Source: Acidovorax sp. 69 (GTDB lineage Bacteria > Pseudomonadota > Gammaproteobacteria > Burkholderiales > Burkholderiaceae_C). From it: a stretch of DNA of 64,000 bases. The stretch spans positions 929,001 to 993,000 of the forward strand of contig NZ_PGEP01000001.1 of assembly GCF_002797445.1 (NCBI RefSeq), written 5' to 3'. Position 1 is the first letter of the stretch; each line of letters begins with the position of its first letter. Shown piece after piece: positions 29,297-38,033 of the stretch. The notes under the pieces are model-generated. The model did no database searches. It was given only the letters and a program-made list of their open reading frames with translations, and was not told the DNA's origin. The translations under genes were made by a program, and so were the position numbers.

Positions 29297-29357
29297 ATCA
29301 ATATTGCTATCAATCAATGGTAAAAATATTCATTACAGGTATCAATTGGCGTTGATA
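29296..29357. promoter_or_regulatory. Divergent promoter with TATCAA dyads
   Basis: Between the dehydrogenase and lactonase starts: TATCAAT at 29296-29302 and again at 29308-29314, and a perfect dyad TATCAA-N6-TTGATA at 29340-29357. The same half-site forms TTGATATCAA in the gbpR promoter, so both divergent promoters may be controlled by the GbpR-like protein. Confidence 0.5.
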
Positions 29358-29417
29358 AGATGCCGCCCGTCAAGTGCCTTGCCACAGGCCTCTGCAAAAA
29401 AACCAACGGAGACACGC

Positions 29418-30365
29418 GTGCACCCTCTGGATACCTCGCTCCAACCGCCTGCGGGCGCCGCCTTTTCAGCCCCTGTGGCGGGTACCGTGCGCTGTGTGCA
29501 GGCGCTGGGCTGCGCGTTGGGCGAAGGCCTGCTGTGGTCGGTGCGCGAACGGGCCCTGTATTGGGTGGACATCCTCGCGTGCCACCTGCACCGGTGGAAC
29601 CCCGCCAGCGGCGCGCTGCAGCGGTGGACCTTTGCCGAAGAAATCTCGGCCCTGGCCGAACGCAGCGAGGGCCCCGGCCTCATCGTGACCCTGCGCCGGG
29701 GCTTCGCGCTGTTCGACCCGGCTACGGATGCGGCCCCCCGCTACCTGCACCAGCCCGAGCCCGAGCGCACGGGAAACCGCTTCAACGACGGCAAGTGCGA
29801 CGCACAGGGCCGCTTCTGGGCGGGCTCCATGGACTTTGCCTGCCAAGCCCCCACCGGCGCGCTCTACCGCTACGACCCCGACGGTCGCTGCACCCGCCAC
29901 GACGACGGATTTGCGGTGACCAACGGCCCCACCTGGTCTGGCACAGGGCAGCACACGGCCATGTATTTCAACGCCACCAGCGAAGGCAACACCTACCGCT
30001 ACGACTGCGACCCGGCCATGGGCACCGTGTCGAACAAAACGCTGTGGAAGCACTGGCTGCCCGCTGACGGCCTGCCCGACGGCATGACCACCGACGCTCT
30101 GGGCCGCGTGTGGATTGCGCACTGGGGCGGCGGGTGTGTCACTTGCCACGACCCCGTCACCGCCGTCGAACTGGGCCGCGTGAGCTTGCCGGTGAGCCAG
30201 GTCACCACCTGTGCCTTTGGCGGCGCCGACCTGCGCACGCTGTTCATCACTTCGGCGCGGGTGGGCCTCACGCCCGAGCAGCTTGCCGCCGAGCCCCTGG
30301 CCGGGGCGCTGTTCGCCGTGGACACCGACAGCCTGGGTGTGCCAGCCCATCTTTTTGGCTGCTAA
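29418..30365 (+). CDS. SMP-30/gluconolactonase-family sugar lactonase
   Basis: A 315-residue six-bladed propeller enzyme. Metal-site residues are visible: Glu in LGEGLLW, Asn in GNRFNDGKCD, and Asp in LPDGMTTDALG. It should open the arabinono- or galactono-lactone made by the divergent dehydrogenase. The start is GTG 29418 after ACGGAGAC; there is no upstream ATG in the homologous region although the frame stays open to 28917. It is followed 57 bases later by the aldose epimerase gene. Confidence 0.9.
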   Translation: MHPLDTSLQPPAGAAFSAPVAGTVRCVQALGCALGEGLLWSVRERALYWVDILACHLHRWNPASGALQRWTFAEEISALAERSEGPGLIVTLRRGFALFDPATDAAPRYLHQPEPERTGNRFNDGKCDAQGRFWAGSMDFACQAPTGALYRYDPDGRCTRHDDGFAVTNGPTWSGTGQHTAMYFNATSEGNTYRYDCDPAMGTVSNKTLWKHWLPADGLPDGMTTDALGRVWIAHWGGGCVTCHDPVTAVELGRVSLPVSQVTTCAFGGADLRTLFITSARVGLTPEQLAAEPLAGALFAVDTDSLGVPAHLFGC

Positions 30366-30422
30366 GCCTTCGCGCCGCCCTCACTCCTGCAATTCATTTC
30401 AACTTTTCCAGAGAGCACGCCC

Positions 30423-31349
30423 ATGACCGAGGCCTCCCACCCCATCGTCTGGCTGCACCACGCTGACCAGCATCTCGGCCTGGTGCCATCGCTGGGCGGC
30501 AGCGTTGCTGCCTGGCAGATCGACGATCCGCAAGACGCCACGGCCCGCATCGACCTGTGGCGGCCGTGGGACGGCAACACGCCCGACCTGTACCAGATGG
30601 CCTCCTTTGCCATGGTGCCGTGGTCGAACCGCATCAGCGGTGGCGGGTTTGAGCACGCAGGGCAGTTCCACCCCATGCAGCCCAACCGGGCGGGCGAGCC
30701 GTACCCCATTCATGGTGACGGCTGGCTGCAGCCCTGGGTGCTTTCACAACCAGCGCCCGATACGCTGGTGATGACGCTGCGGTCAACGTGCTTTGACGGC
30801 AACCCTTACGACTACGAGGCCGTGCAGACCTTTCGGCTGGTGGATGGTGGGCTGGACCAGGACGTGCAGGTGCGCCACCTGGGTGTGCAGCCCTTGCCGT
30901 ACGGCATCGGGGTGCACCCGTGGTTTCCCCGCACCCCGGCCACGCGCATCACCGCGCCGGTGCAGGCGGTGTGGCTGTGTGGCGACGACCCGCTGCCCAC
31001 CGAACACACCACACAGTTTCCGCCCGGTTGGGATCTGAACAACGGCGCGTCTGCCCATGGCGACTTGATCGACAACGGCTACACCGGCTGGGGCGGCACC
31101 GCACAGATCGACTGGCCAGAACGTGGCCTGAAGCTGACCGCGCACATGCCTGACTTTGACAAGGACGGCGGCGCAGACCAGCACTGCTGCCTGGTCTACC
31201 GCCCACCGCAGGGCCCTGCGTTTTGTTTTGAGCCCATCACCCAGCCCATTGATGCGTTCCATCTGCCGGGCCAGCCGGGCCTGCGCGTGCTGGAGCAGGG
31301 CGAGGCCTGCACGCTGCGGGTGCAGTGGCGGGTGAGTGCGCTGGGTTGA
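30423..31349 (+). CDS. Aldose 1-epimerase
   Basis: A 308-residue galactose mutarotase-like protein. Candidate catalytic residues are His in PIHGDGWLQ, His in GIGVHPWFP and Glu in CFEPITQP. It interconverts alpha and beta forms so the 1-dehydrogenase receives its preferred anomer. It is probably cotranscribed with the lactonase gene (57-base gap, no hairpin between). It is not the GalM type of the Leloir pathway by length and motifs but is in the same superfamily. Confidence 0.88.
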   Translation: MTEASHPIVWLHHADQHLGLVPSLGGSVAAWQIDDPQDATARIDLWRPWDGNTPDLYQMASFAMVPWSNRISGGGFEHAGQFHPMQPNRAGEPYPIHGDGWLQPWVLSQPAPDTLVMTLRSTCFDGNPYDYEAVQTFRLVDGGLDQDVQVRHLGVQPLPYGIGVHPWFPRTPATRITAPVQAVWLCGDDPLPTEHTTQFPPGWDLNNGASAHGDLIDNGYTGWGGTAQIDWPERGLKLTAHMPDFDKDGGADQHCCLVYRPPQGPAFCFEPITQPIDAFHLPGQPGLRVLEQGEACTLRVQWRVSALG

Positions 31350-31397
31350 TCCATCCACCGAGCAGGGTGGATGATTTACTACCAAAAATATAGCTAT

Positions 31398-31420
31398 TAG
31401 CGCTTATTGGATAAGCGCTA
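31398..31420. repeat. Palindromic intergenic repeat, 7-nt loop (copy 5)
   Basis: TAGCGCTT at 31398-31405 pairs exactly with AAGCGCTA at 31413-31420 across ATTGGAT; ATAGCTAT precedes it. It lies between the convergent epimerase and boxA genes and may end both transcripts. Nearby, AATAGCTC is repeated just before the boxA stop. Confidence 0.85.
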
Positions 31421-31504
31421 GCGGCTGATTTGACTCAAAATTCTTCTGATTCCTTGAGTCTCCGGGCGCACCACGCACCACGCACTACGCAATAGCTCAA
31501 TAGC

Positions 31505-32788
31505 TCAATAGGTCTCCAGGTGCAGGCGACCTTCGCGCTTCAAGGTGGCGCCAACCGTTTCCCAGTCGCCGCCTGCTTCGTTGGCGATGTCGCGCAGCGC
31601 CATCACCACGCCTTCTTCCATGCTCTTCAAGCCGCAGACATAGAAGTGGCTGTTGCCGTCGCGCAGCAGCGCAGCCAGGTCGGCGGCGCGCTCGCGCATC
31701 AGGTCTTGCACATAGCGCTTGGGCTGGCCTGCCGTGCGCGAGAACGCCAGGTTGATGTCGATGAAGTCCTTGGGCAGGTTTTGCAGCGGGCCAAAGTACG
31801 GCAGCTCCTGCTGGGTGCGGGCACCAAAGAACAGCATGAGCTTGCCGCCCTCGAACTTGCCGCTGCTGCGCAGGCGCCGCCGCCATTCGGTCATCGCTCG
31901 CATGGGGGCGCTGCCGGTGCCGGTACAGATCATCACGATGTGCGAACGCGGGTGGTTGGGCATCAGGAACGAGCTGCCAAACGGCCCCACCACCTGCACC
32001 TCATCGCCCACCTTCAGGTCGCACACGTAGTTGGACGCGATGCCGCGCACGGCATTGCCGTCGTGGTCGGTGGTCACGCGTTTGACCGTCAACGCCAGGT
32101 TGTTGTAGCCGGGCCGCTCACCATTGCGCGGGCTGGCGATGGAGTATTGGCGTGCGTGGTGCGCCTTGCCCAGCGCATCGGTGCCGGGTGGGACGATGCC
32201 GATGGATTGCCCCTCCAGCACCGGGAACGGCATGCTGCCAAAGTCCAGCACCACGTGGTGGGTCTCGCTCTCAAAGCCTGCTTCGGTGCAGTTGAAGTTG
32301 CCGACCACGGTGGCTGTGGTGGGGCTCTTGGGCGGGAACAGGTTGGTGTACGGGTGGGCGGCCGACCACGGCGGCACGGTGGCTCCGAATTTTGCTGAAT
32401 GGAAGGCCTGTGTGCCTGGCTCTGCCATGGGCTCGGGCACGCTGCTGGGCACCGCCGCTGCATCAGCAGCGGATGCTGACACCCCGTCGGCGGCCCATTG
32501 GTCTGGGCTGAGTTCAGGTGGCAGTTCCTCCCATGTCAGCTGTTCCTCAATGGAGTAGGCGCGGACCAGCGGCATCGTGCGCCAGTTGTCGATGGAGCCC
32601 GTGGGGCAGGGCGATATGCAGGCCATGCAGCCATTGCATACATCGGCCCGCACGACGTAATTGTTGTCGTCGTGGGTGATGGCATTGACCGGGCAAATGG
32701 CTTCGCAGGTGTTGCAGCGAATGCAGATCTCGGGGTCGATCAGATGCTGCTTGAGGATGCCGTTGTCGATCAGCGTGGTGGTGGTCAT
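31505..32788 (-). CDS. boxA: Benzoyl-CoA 2,3-epoxidase reductase subunit BoxA
   Basis: A 427-residue electron donor for BoxB. The N-terminus has two [4Fe-4S] motifs, [12 protein letters not shown] (Cys22, 25, 28, 32) and [12 protein letters not shown] (Cys51, 54, 57, 61). After an Ala/Pro linker comes a ferredoxin-NADP reductase module with [12 protein letters not shown] for FAD and [13 protein letters not shown] for NADP. It passes electrons from NADPH to the diiron site of BoxB, in the cytoplasm. It lies downstream of boxB with a 145-base spacer holding a C5-TCA-G5 hairpin. Confidence 0.96.
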   Translation of the reverse strand: MTTTTLIDNGILKQHLIDPEICIRCNTCEAICPVNAITHDDNNYVVRADVCNGCMACISPCPTGSIDNWRTMPLVRAYSIEEQLTWEELPPELSPDQWAADGVSASAADAAAVPSSVPEPMAEPGTQAFHSAKFGATVPPWSAAHPYTNLFPPKSPTTATVVGNFNCTEAGFESETHHVVLDFGSMPFPVLEGQSIGIVPPGTDALGKAHHARQYSIASPRNGERPGYNNLALTVKRVTTDHDGNAVRGIASNYVCDLKVGDEVQVVGPFGSSFLMPNHPRSHIVMICTGTGSAPMRAMTEWRRRLRSSGKFEGGKLMLFFGARTQQELPYFGPLQNLPKDFIDINLAFSRTAGQPKRYVQDLMRERAADLAALLRDGNSHFYVCGLKSMEEGVVMALRDIANEAGGDWETVGATLKREGRLHLETY

Positions 32789-32895
32789 ATTTGTCTTCCA
32801 GAAAGAATCGCTCTACCTCTGGGCGATGCTCTTGGGTGCGCGCGGCCTGCGCCAGTGTCACCGCGGAACCGGCTCCGCCGGGCCGCTGGTGGCGT

Positions 32896-32908
32896 CCCCC
32901 TCAGGGGG
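32896..32908. repeat. CCCCC-TCA-GGGGG hairpin in boxB-boxA spacer
   Basis: A 5-bp GC hairpin, with a second CTCAGGGGG at 32923-32931 just after boxB. It sits within the only sizeable gap of the boxCBA operon and could modulate the boxA level or be a dispersed repeat. There is no T-tract on either strand. Confidence 0.5.
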
Positions 32909-32933
32909 AAGACGCGCAGCGGCTCAGGGGGAA

Positions 32934-34361
32934 TTAATTAAACCGGACGTACTCGAAATCCACCGGCTGGCGGTTGATGCCCATGACGGGTGGCGAGATC
33001 CAGCCGGCAAACTTGCCCGGCTCGACCTCTCGCTTCATCAGCGAGGCGACGAACGCGAAGTCGTCCGAGGTTGGCAGCCATTCGCTCTTCTTGGCCTCCC
33101 ATTCGACCTCGGTCACGACGCGGCCTTCCGGCGACATCTTGATGCCGGTGAGCGCGCCGATCTGGCGGTTGAAGGCCTTGTGGGGCACCACCAGCCGTGT
33201 CGCGATACCGGCCTTTTCCAGCACCTTGTTCCAGCGGGTCACGCCGGCCACCGAGTCCTTGATGAAGTCGTCGCGCAGCACTTCGTTCAGTGCGTTGAGC
33301 ATCGGCACTTCCTTCTCGACCAGCTGGCCGTCCTTGACCTCCAGCACCTTGTAGCTCTGGCCCTTGAGCTGGTGGTCGTCGTCACGCTTGCCTTCTTCGT
33401 AGCGGCCTTTCAGGCCCGAGCTGTAGAAGATGGCGGCGTTGCTGGACTGGTCGGCGCCGAACAGGTCGATGGTCACGCTGTAGTGGAAGTTCAGGTAGCG
33501 CTGGATCGTGCCGAGGTCGATGGCACCGGCGGCGCGCACCTTTTGCGCGTCATCGGTCTTGAGCTCGTTCATGACCTGGGCCGTGCGTGCCAGCACGCGC
33601 GACACACCCGACTCGCCCACGAACATGTGGTGGGCCTCTTCGGTCAGCATGAACTTGGTCGTGCGGGCCAGCGGGTCGAAGGCGCTCTCGGCCAATGCGG
33701 CCAGCTGGAACTTGCCGTCGCGGTCGGTGAAGTAGGTGAACATGAAGAACGCCAGCCAGTCGGGTGTCTTCTCGTTGAACGCGCCCAGGATGCGCGGGTT
33801 GTTCTCGTCGCCCGAGGTGCGCTGCAGCAAGGCGTCGGCTTCTTCGCGGCCGTCGCGGCCGAAGTGCTTTTGCAGCAGATAGACCATGGCCCAGAGGTGG
33901 CGGCCTTCTTCCACGTTGATCTGGAACAGGTTGCGCAGGTCGTACATGCTGGGCGCTGTGAGGCCCAGGTGGCGCTGCTGCTCTACGGATGCGGGCTCGG
34001 TGTCGCCCTGCGTCACGATGATGCGGCGCAGGTTGGCGCGGTGCTCGCCGGGTACGTCCTGCCAGGCCTTCTCGCCCTTGTGGTCGCCAAAATGGATCTT
34101 GCGGTCCGCATCGCCCGGGTTCAGAAAGATGCCCCAGCGGTAGTCGCGCATCTTGACGTGGCCGAATTGGGCCCAGCCCTGGGGGTCTACGCTGACAGCG
34201 GTGCGCAGGTACACATCGTGGTTGGTCGAGCCCTCGGGGCCCACGTCGTCCCACCAGTTGATGAAGTTGGGCTGCCAGCCTTCGAGCGCACGCTGTAGCG
34301 TGCGGTCTTCGCCCAGGTTGACGTTGTTGGGGATCTTCTCGCTGTAGTTGATGCTGCTCAT
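32934..34361 (-). CDS. boxB: Benzoyl-CoA 2,3-epoxidase oxygenase subunit BoxB
   Basis: A 475-residue diiron monooxygenase that adds one oxygen to benzoyl-CoA to give 2,3-epoxybenzoyl-CoA. The two EExxH-type metal motifs are EEGRH (151-155) and EEAHH (241-245). Length and the C-terminus (FAGWISPPVMGINRQPVDFEYVRF) match BoxB. It starts 25 bases after boxC and works with BoxA. Key enzyme showing that benzoate is used by the aerobic CoA route rather than by ring dioxygenation. Confidence 0.97.
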   Translation of the reverse strand: MSSINYSEKIPNNVNLGEDRTLQRALEGWQPNFINWWDDVGPEGSTNHDVYLRTAVSVDPQGWAQFGHVKMRDYRWGIFLNPGDADRKIHFGDHKGEKAWQDVPGEHRANLRRIIVTQGDTEPASVEQQRHLGLTAPSMYDLRNLFQINVEEGRHLWAMVYLLQKHFGRDGREEADALLQRTSGDENNPRILGAFNEKTPDWLAFFMFTYFTDRDGKFQLAALAESAFDPLARTTKFMLTEEAHHMFVGESGVSRVLARTAQVMNELKTDDAQKVRAAGAIDLGTIQRYLNFHYSVTIDLFGADQSSNAAIFYSSGLKGRYEEGKRDDDHQLKGQSYKVLEVKDGQLVEKEVPMLNALNEVLRDDFIKDSVAGVTRWNKVLEKAGIATRLVVPHKAFNRQIGALTGIKMSPEGRVVTEVEWEAKKSEWLPTSDDFAFVASLMKREVEPGKFAGWISPPVMGINRQPVDFEYVRFN

Positions 34362-34386
34362 CGCTTGCTCCTTGAGGATGGTTTTC

Positions 34387-36057
34387 TTAGACGCGGTTGA
34401 GGTCGAAACCGGCTTTTTGTCCGGTGCCGTAGACCTTGAGCGCTCCCTTGTCGCCCACGGCGTTGGGGCGGTTGAAGATCCAGTTCTGCCAGGCGGTCAG
34501 GCGGCCAAAGATGCGGGTGTTCATGTTCTCCTTGCTGGCAAAGCGCAGGTTGGCTTCCAGGCCGGTCAGCGAATCGGGCGACATGGCCGCGCGTTCCTCG
34601 ATGGCGATGCGGATCTCATCGTCCCAGTCGATATCGTCTGGGGCCGCTGTGATCAGGCCAAGCGCCAAGGCCGCGTCGGCATCCAGTGGCTTGCCGGCGG
34701 CTGATCGGGCAGCCTCCATGGGAGCAGCTTCTTCATAGAAGCGCCGTTGCAGGCGGCTCTGGTCGTTCACCATCGGCAGCAGGCCGAAGTTGAACTCGTT
34801 GAGCGTGAGGCGAGGGGCGCGCTCGGCATCGTCCGGCAAAGCGAGCATGTAGGTGCGGTCGGCGGCGAAAGCGAGTTCGGCCAGCGACCCCGCGAACGCA
34901 GAGCCTGTTTCTACCAGCGCAAACAAGCTGCGCGAAGACACGTCGAGCCGTGCCAACGTGCGGCGCAGTGCGCCAATGGTTTCGCGGGCCAGCCAGTGGT
35001 CCTGGTGCGCGACCAGCGTGGCGTCACTGGCCAGCACGGCCTGTGCATCGCCTTCGGTCTTCAGCAGCCAGGTGCCGATGTCCAGTTCATTGGTGCGCAG
35101 GTTCAGGATGGCGTCATCCAGCTCACGGGCCATTGCCAGGGGCCACCACGCCGCGCCAGCGGCTTCGATGGCGGCGATGTCGGAGGGCTGCGGCCCGGTG
35201 GGCGCCTTGATGCACAACGTGGCGGTGCGCCGCGTGCGGTTGATATCGACAGTGACATGGGCATAGCGCAGGCCGTCGGCATGGTCTTCGCGCTCTACCC
35301 GGGGCAGGGCCACGCCTTTGGCGTTGTCCGGGCGCGGGCTGGCCTGTGCCAGCAGGTCGGCGCGCTCCTGCACGGTGGCTGCAAATTGCGCGGGTTTGGC
35401 AATCTTGTCCACCAGGCGCCAGTCCACGGCCCGCTGGCCGCGCACGCCCTCCACGCTGGTGCAGAAGATGTCGGCCAGGTCGTGGCGGACGTGGCGTTTG
35501 TCCGTGACGCGTGTGAGCCCGCCGGTGCCAGGAAGTACGCCGAGCAGTGGCACCTCAGGCAGAGACACGGCAGACGACCTGTCATCGACCAGGATGATTT
35601 CGTCGCAGGCCAGCGCCAGTTCGTAGCCACCGCCCGCACAGGCGCCGTTGACTGCGGCAATGAACTTGAGGCCCGAGTGTTTCGATGAGTCCTCGATGCC
35701 GTTGCGCGTCTCGTTGGTGAACTTGCAGAAGTTCACCTTCCAGGAGTGACTGGAGACACCCAGCATGAAAATATTGGCGCCTGAGCAGAAGATGCGGTCC
35801 TTGGCGCTGGTGACGATGACCGAGCGCACCTGCGGATGTTCGAAGCGGATGCGGTTGAGCGCATCGTGCAGCTCAATGTCCACGCCCAGGTCATAGCTGT
35901 TGAGCTTGAGCTTGTAGCCGGGGCGAATGCCACCGTCCTCCGCAATGTCGAGCGACAGGCGCGCCACGGCGCCGTCCACGGCCAGCGTCCAGTGGCGGTA
36001 TTGCGTGGGGTCGGTGCGGTAGTCAACGCGGGATGAGGGCTGCGTGGGGCGGGTCAT
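34387..36057 (-). CDS. boxC: 2,3-epoxybenzoyl-CoA dihydrolase BoxC
   Basis: A 556-residue double crotonase-fold enzyme that opens the epoxide ring hydrolytically to 3,4-dehydroadipyl-CoA semialdehyde and formate. The first crotonase module has SGANIFMLGVSSHSW and AVNGACAGGGYELALACDEI; the second lies in the C-terminal half (EPGLITAAPDDIDWDDEIRI region). First gene of boxCBA; its promoter region carries TGCA-N6-TGCA operators. Confidence 0.96.
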   Translation of the reverse strand: MTRPTQPSSRVDYRTDPTQYRHWTLAVDGAVARLSLDIAEDGGIRPGYKLKLNSYDLGVDIELHDALNRIRFEHPQVRSVIVTSAKDRIFCSGANIFMLGVSSHSWKVNFCKFTNETRNGIEDSSKHSGLKFIAAVNGACAGGGYELALACDEIILVDDRSSAVSLPEVPLLGVLPGTGGLTRVTDKRHVRHDLADIFCTSVEGVRGQRAVDWRLVDKIAKPAQFAATVQERADLLAQASPRPDNAKGVALPRVEREDHADGLRYAHVTVDINRTRRTATLCIKAPTGPQPSDIAAIEAAGAAWWPLAMARELDDAILNLRTNELDIGTWLLKTEGDAQAVLASDATLVAHQDHWLARETIGALRRTLARLDVSSRSLFALVETGSAFAGSLAELAFAADRTYMLALPDDAERAPRLTLNEFNFGLLPMVNDQSRLQRRFYEEAAPMEAARSAAGKPLDADAALALGLITAAPDDIDWDDEIRIAIEERAAMSPDSLTGLEANLRFASKENMNTRIFGRLTAWQNWIFNRPNAVGDKGALKVYGTGQKAGFDLNRV

Positions 36058-36371
36058 GGTGTCTCCGTGGAAATGATGTTATGCAAAATAATGCATGTTT
36101 AATCCGTTGATGTGCATCATGATGCATGTTTGTCGGCAAGTCAATGCATGTTTTTGCTATTCCCTGTGTGGTGAGGGGCAGGGGCGCTGAGGGACGCCAT
36201 CGCCCACTTCTGGGAGATGCGCTTGCTGGGTGGGGCCGCAGTCCCCGGCGCGGCGCGCACCTCAACCCGGTGGGGGTGGGGTGTGTGGGTGCCTGGTCTT
36301 GTTCGCGGGAGGCGTGGGGCCCGGCTGTCCTGCGGCCTGCCGCCGTCGGCAAGCGCGCGAGCGTTGCGTGG
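36058..36371. other. boxC promoter region and spacer to boxR
   Basis: 314 bases with no supported gene. The boxC-proximal third (36070-36160) is AT-rich and holds the TGCA operator array; the rest is GC-rich spacer to the boxR stop. No terminator hairpin for boxR is clear. Confidence 0.5.
36082..36148. promoter_or_regulatory. BoxR operator array upstream of boxC
   Basis: Five TGCA tetramers at 36082, 36092, 36113, 36123 and 36145; the first four form two exact TGCA-N6-TGCA pairs. BzdR/BoxR repressors of Azoarcus are known to recognise TGCA repeats of this kind, and the gene for such a protein is next door. Confidence 0.8.
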
Positions 36372-37313
36372 TCAGGCTGCCCGGGCCGTGAGCTTGCGAA
36401 CGCCTGTGTGCAGTGCCGCGAGGCTCTGCTCGGGTGTCTGTCCCGAGGTATCGACCGTGATGTCGGCCTTGGAGTAGAACGCGGCGCGTCCGTCCAGAAT
36501 GCGCTTGAGGTCGTCCATGGCTTCCTTGCTGGCGGCCATGGGGCGCATGTCCCCTTGCGCCACTACGCGGCCCATGTGCTCCTCGGGCGCCGCGCGCAGC
36601 CAGACGGTGGTGCAGTGCGCCAGCAGTTCGTTGAAGGTGGCGGGGTCAGAAACGATGCCGCCGGGGGTGGCAATGACGACTTCGCTGTGGATCTGGATCG
36701 TTTCTTCCAGGGCCCGGCGCTCATAGCGGCGGTAGGCGGTGGTGCCGTAGAGGTCGTGGATCTCGCGCACGCTGCAGCCCGCCAGGGTTTCGATCTCACG
36801 GCTCAGCTCGATGAAGGGCACATCGAGTGCGCGGGCCAGCAGGGCGCCCAGGGTGGACTTGCCCGCACCCCGCAGGCCCACCAGGGCGATGCGCCCGTGT
36901 CGTGCTGTGTCGTTGCCGCCGCCGCTCAGCAACTCATGCAGAGACTGGCGCGCGCGGCGCAGCTCGGGCTCGCTGCGGTGCTCCAGCAGCTCGCGGATCA
37001 GCAGCCACTCGGGCGAGCGGGTCGTGAAATCGCCGACCAGTTCGGCCAGCGAGCAGTGCAGTGCGCTCGCCACCTGCTGCAAGACCAGGATGGAGGCGTT
37101 GCCGGTGCCGTACTCCAGATTGGCCAGGTGCCGCTCTGACACATCGGCCGCCACGGCGACCGCCTTGCGGGTCAGCCCGCGCTGCGCACGCAGGTTGCGC
37201 ACCCGTTCGCCCAGCGCCACAAGCACGGGGTTTTTGGGCTCCTCGGCCAATGCAACAGCGCCGTCCGCAGTGCTCGCTGGCAAGTACATCCTTGCTTCTT
37301 CCTGTTCGTTCAT
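36372..37313 (-). CDS. boxR: Benzoyl-CoA-responsive repressor BoxR (XRE plus shikimate-kinase-like domain)
   Basis: A 313-residue regulator. N-terminal XRE helix-turn-helix (about residues 30-85: LGERVRNLRAQRGLTRKAVA, VSERHLANLEYGTGN) joined to a shikimate-kinase-like domain with Walker A VGLRGAGKST (about 140-148) that in BzdR/BoxR senses benzoyl-CoA. It should repress boxCBA and the divergent boxD/bclA operon until benzoyl-CoA builds up. Several Met starts exist; ATG 37313 is preferred since GAGGA lies 5 bases before it (37319 and 37289 are alternatives). Confidence 0.93.
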   Translation of the reverse strand: MNEQEEARMYLPASTADGAVALAEEPKNPVLVALGERVRNLRAQRGLTRKAVAVAADVSERHLANLEYGTGNASILVLQQVASALHCSLAELVGDFTTRSPEWLLIRELLEHRSEPELRRARQSLHELLSGGGNDTARHGRIALVGLRGAGKSTLGALLARALDVPFIELSREIETLAGCSVREIHDLYGTTAYRRYERRALEETIQIHSEVVIATPGGIVSDPATFNELLAHCTTVWLRAAPEEHMGRVVAQGDMRPMAASKEAMDDLKRILDGRAAFYSKADITVDTSGQTPEQSLAALHTGVRKLTARAA

Positions 37314-37370
37314 ACCCATCCTCGTGCCCAGATTGTCGCCTTGGTGTCCTGTCAGGGAAAACACCAAATA

Positions 37371-37436
37371 TGCACTATAGTGCTTGACGTTGCGCTATTC
37401 ACCAATTATTGTTCATCAAACGCAAAATACTGCATG
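37371..37436. promoter_or_regulatory. Candidate BoxR operators in boxR / DUF4863 promoter
   Basis: TGCA-N6-TGCT at 37371-37384 and CGCA-N6-TGCA at 37421-37434. The second matches the boxC-side site in 14 of 16 bases (xGCAAAATAxTGCATG). They lie in the divergent promoter of boxR and the plus-strand box genes, so BoxR probably controls itself and both operons. Confidence 0.65.
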
Positions 37437-37502
37437 TTTACGGGCAGTGCAAGGACATGGATCAAACGCATGACCCGCTGCCCGTGACGCCTTCCATTCG
37501 AG

Positions 37503-37976
37503 ATGCCTATGTCCACCAAAGCTGTATTTCACCAGACCCTGGCGGAACTGACGGGCCAGATCGCAGGACGCTCGCTGAACCCGGCGCTGTCGGACTGGCT
37601 CAATCAAACCCACGGCCCTGCAACCAATGTGTACCAGCAGCTCAAAAACGCCTGCGTGGAGGGCGTGCGTGAAGGCTGGTTGTGCGAGCGCGAGGGCGGT
37701 GGTATCCGCTATGGCCGCGTGTTCAAGCCCGAAGATGCATTGCACCGGTTCTCGGTGGATGTGGTGGACATGCAGAACCTGGCAGGCCCCCACCACAGCC
37801 ATCCCAACGGCGAGATCGATCTGATCATGCCGCTGGAAGGTGACGCGACGTTTGACAACCACCCCGCTGGCTGGTGTGTCTACCCGCCCGGCAGTGCGCA
37901 CCATCCCACGGTGGCGCAGGGGCGCGCCCTGGTGCTTTACCTCCTGCCGGAAGGGCAGATCCAGTTCACCCGGTAG
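37503..37976 (+). CDS. DUF4863 (PnbB-like) cupin-type protein
   Basis: A 157-residue soluble protein with a cupin-like core: NLAGPHHSHPNGEIDLIMPL (two His and a Glu as possible metal ligands) and YPPGSAHHPTV. It resembles DUF4863 proteins, some of which are called 4-hydroxylaminobenzoate lyases (PnbB). Such genes are often found in box clusters, yet no nitrobenzoate gene is present here. It is first in the plus-strand operon, 57 bases before boxD. Role in benzoate use is unknown. ATG 37509 is an alternative start. Confidence 0.75.
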   Translation: MPMSTKAVFHQTLAELTGQIAGRSLNPALSDWLNQTHGPATNVYQQLKNACVEGVREGWLCEREGGGIRYGRVFKPEDALHRFSVDVVDMQNLAGPHHSHPNGEIDLIMPLEGDATFDNHPAGWCVYPPGSAHHPTVAQGRALVLYLLPEGQIQFTR

Positions 37977-38033
37977 GTCCTCCCAGGTTTCTCCACTCTT
38001 TTCTTCTTCTCCTCTTCTTCTTGAAAGATATGC

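Noticed and set aside
37503..37976. DUF4863 protein as a proven 4-hydroxylaminobenzoate lyase
   Set aside because: No nitroreductase or protocatechuate genes are near; only family resemblance supports it, so no such function is asserted.
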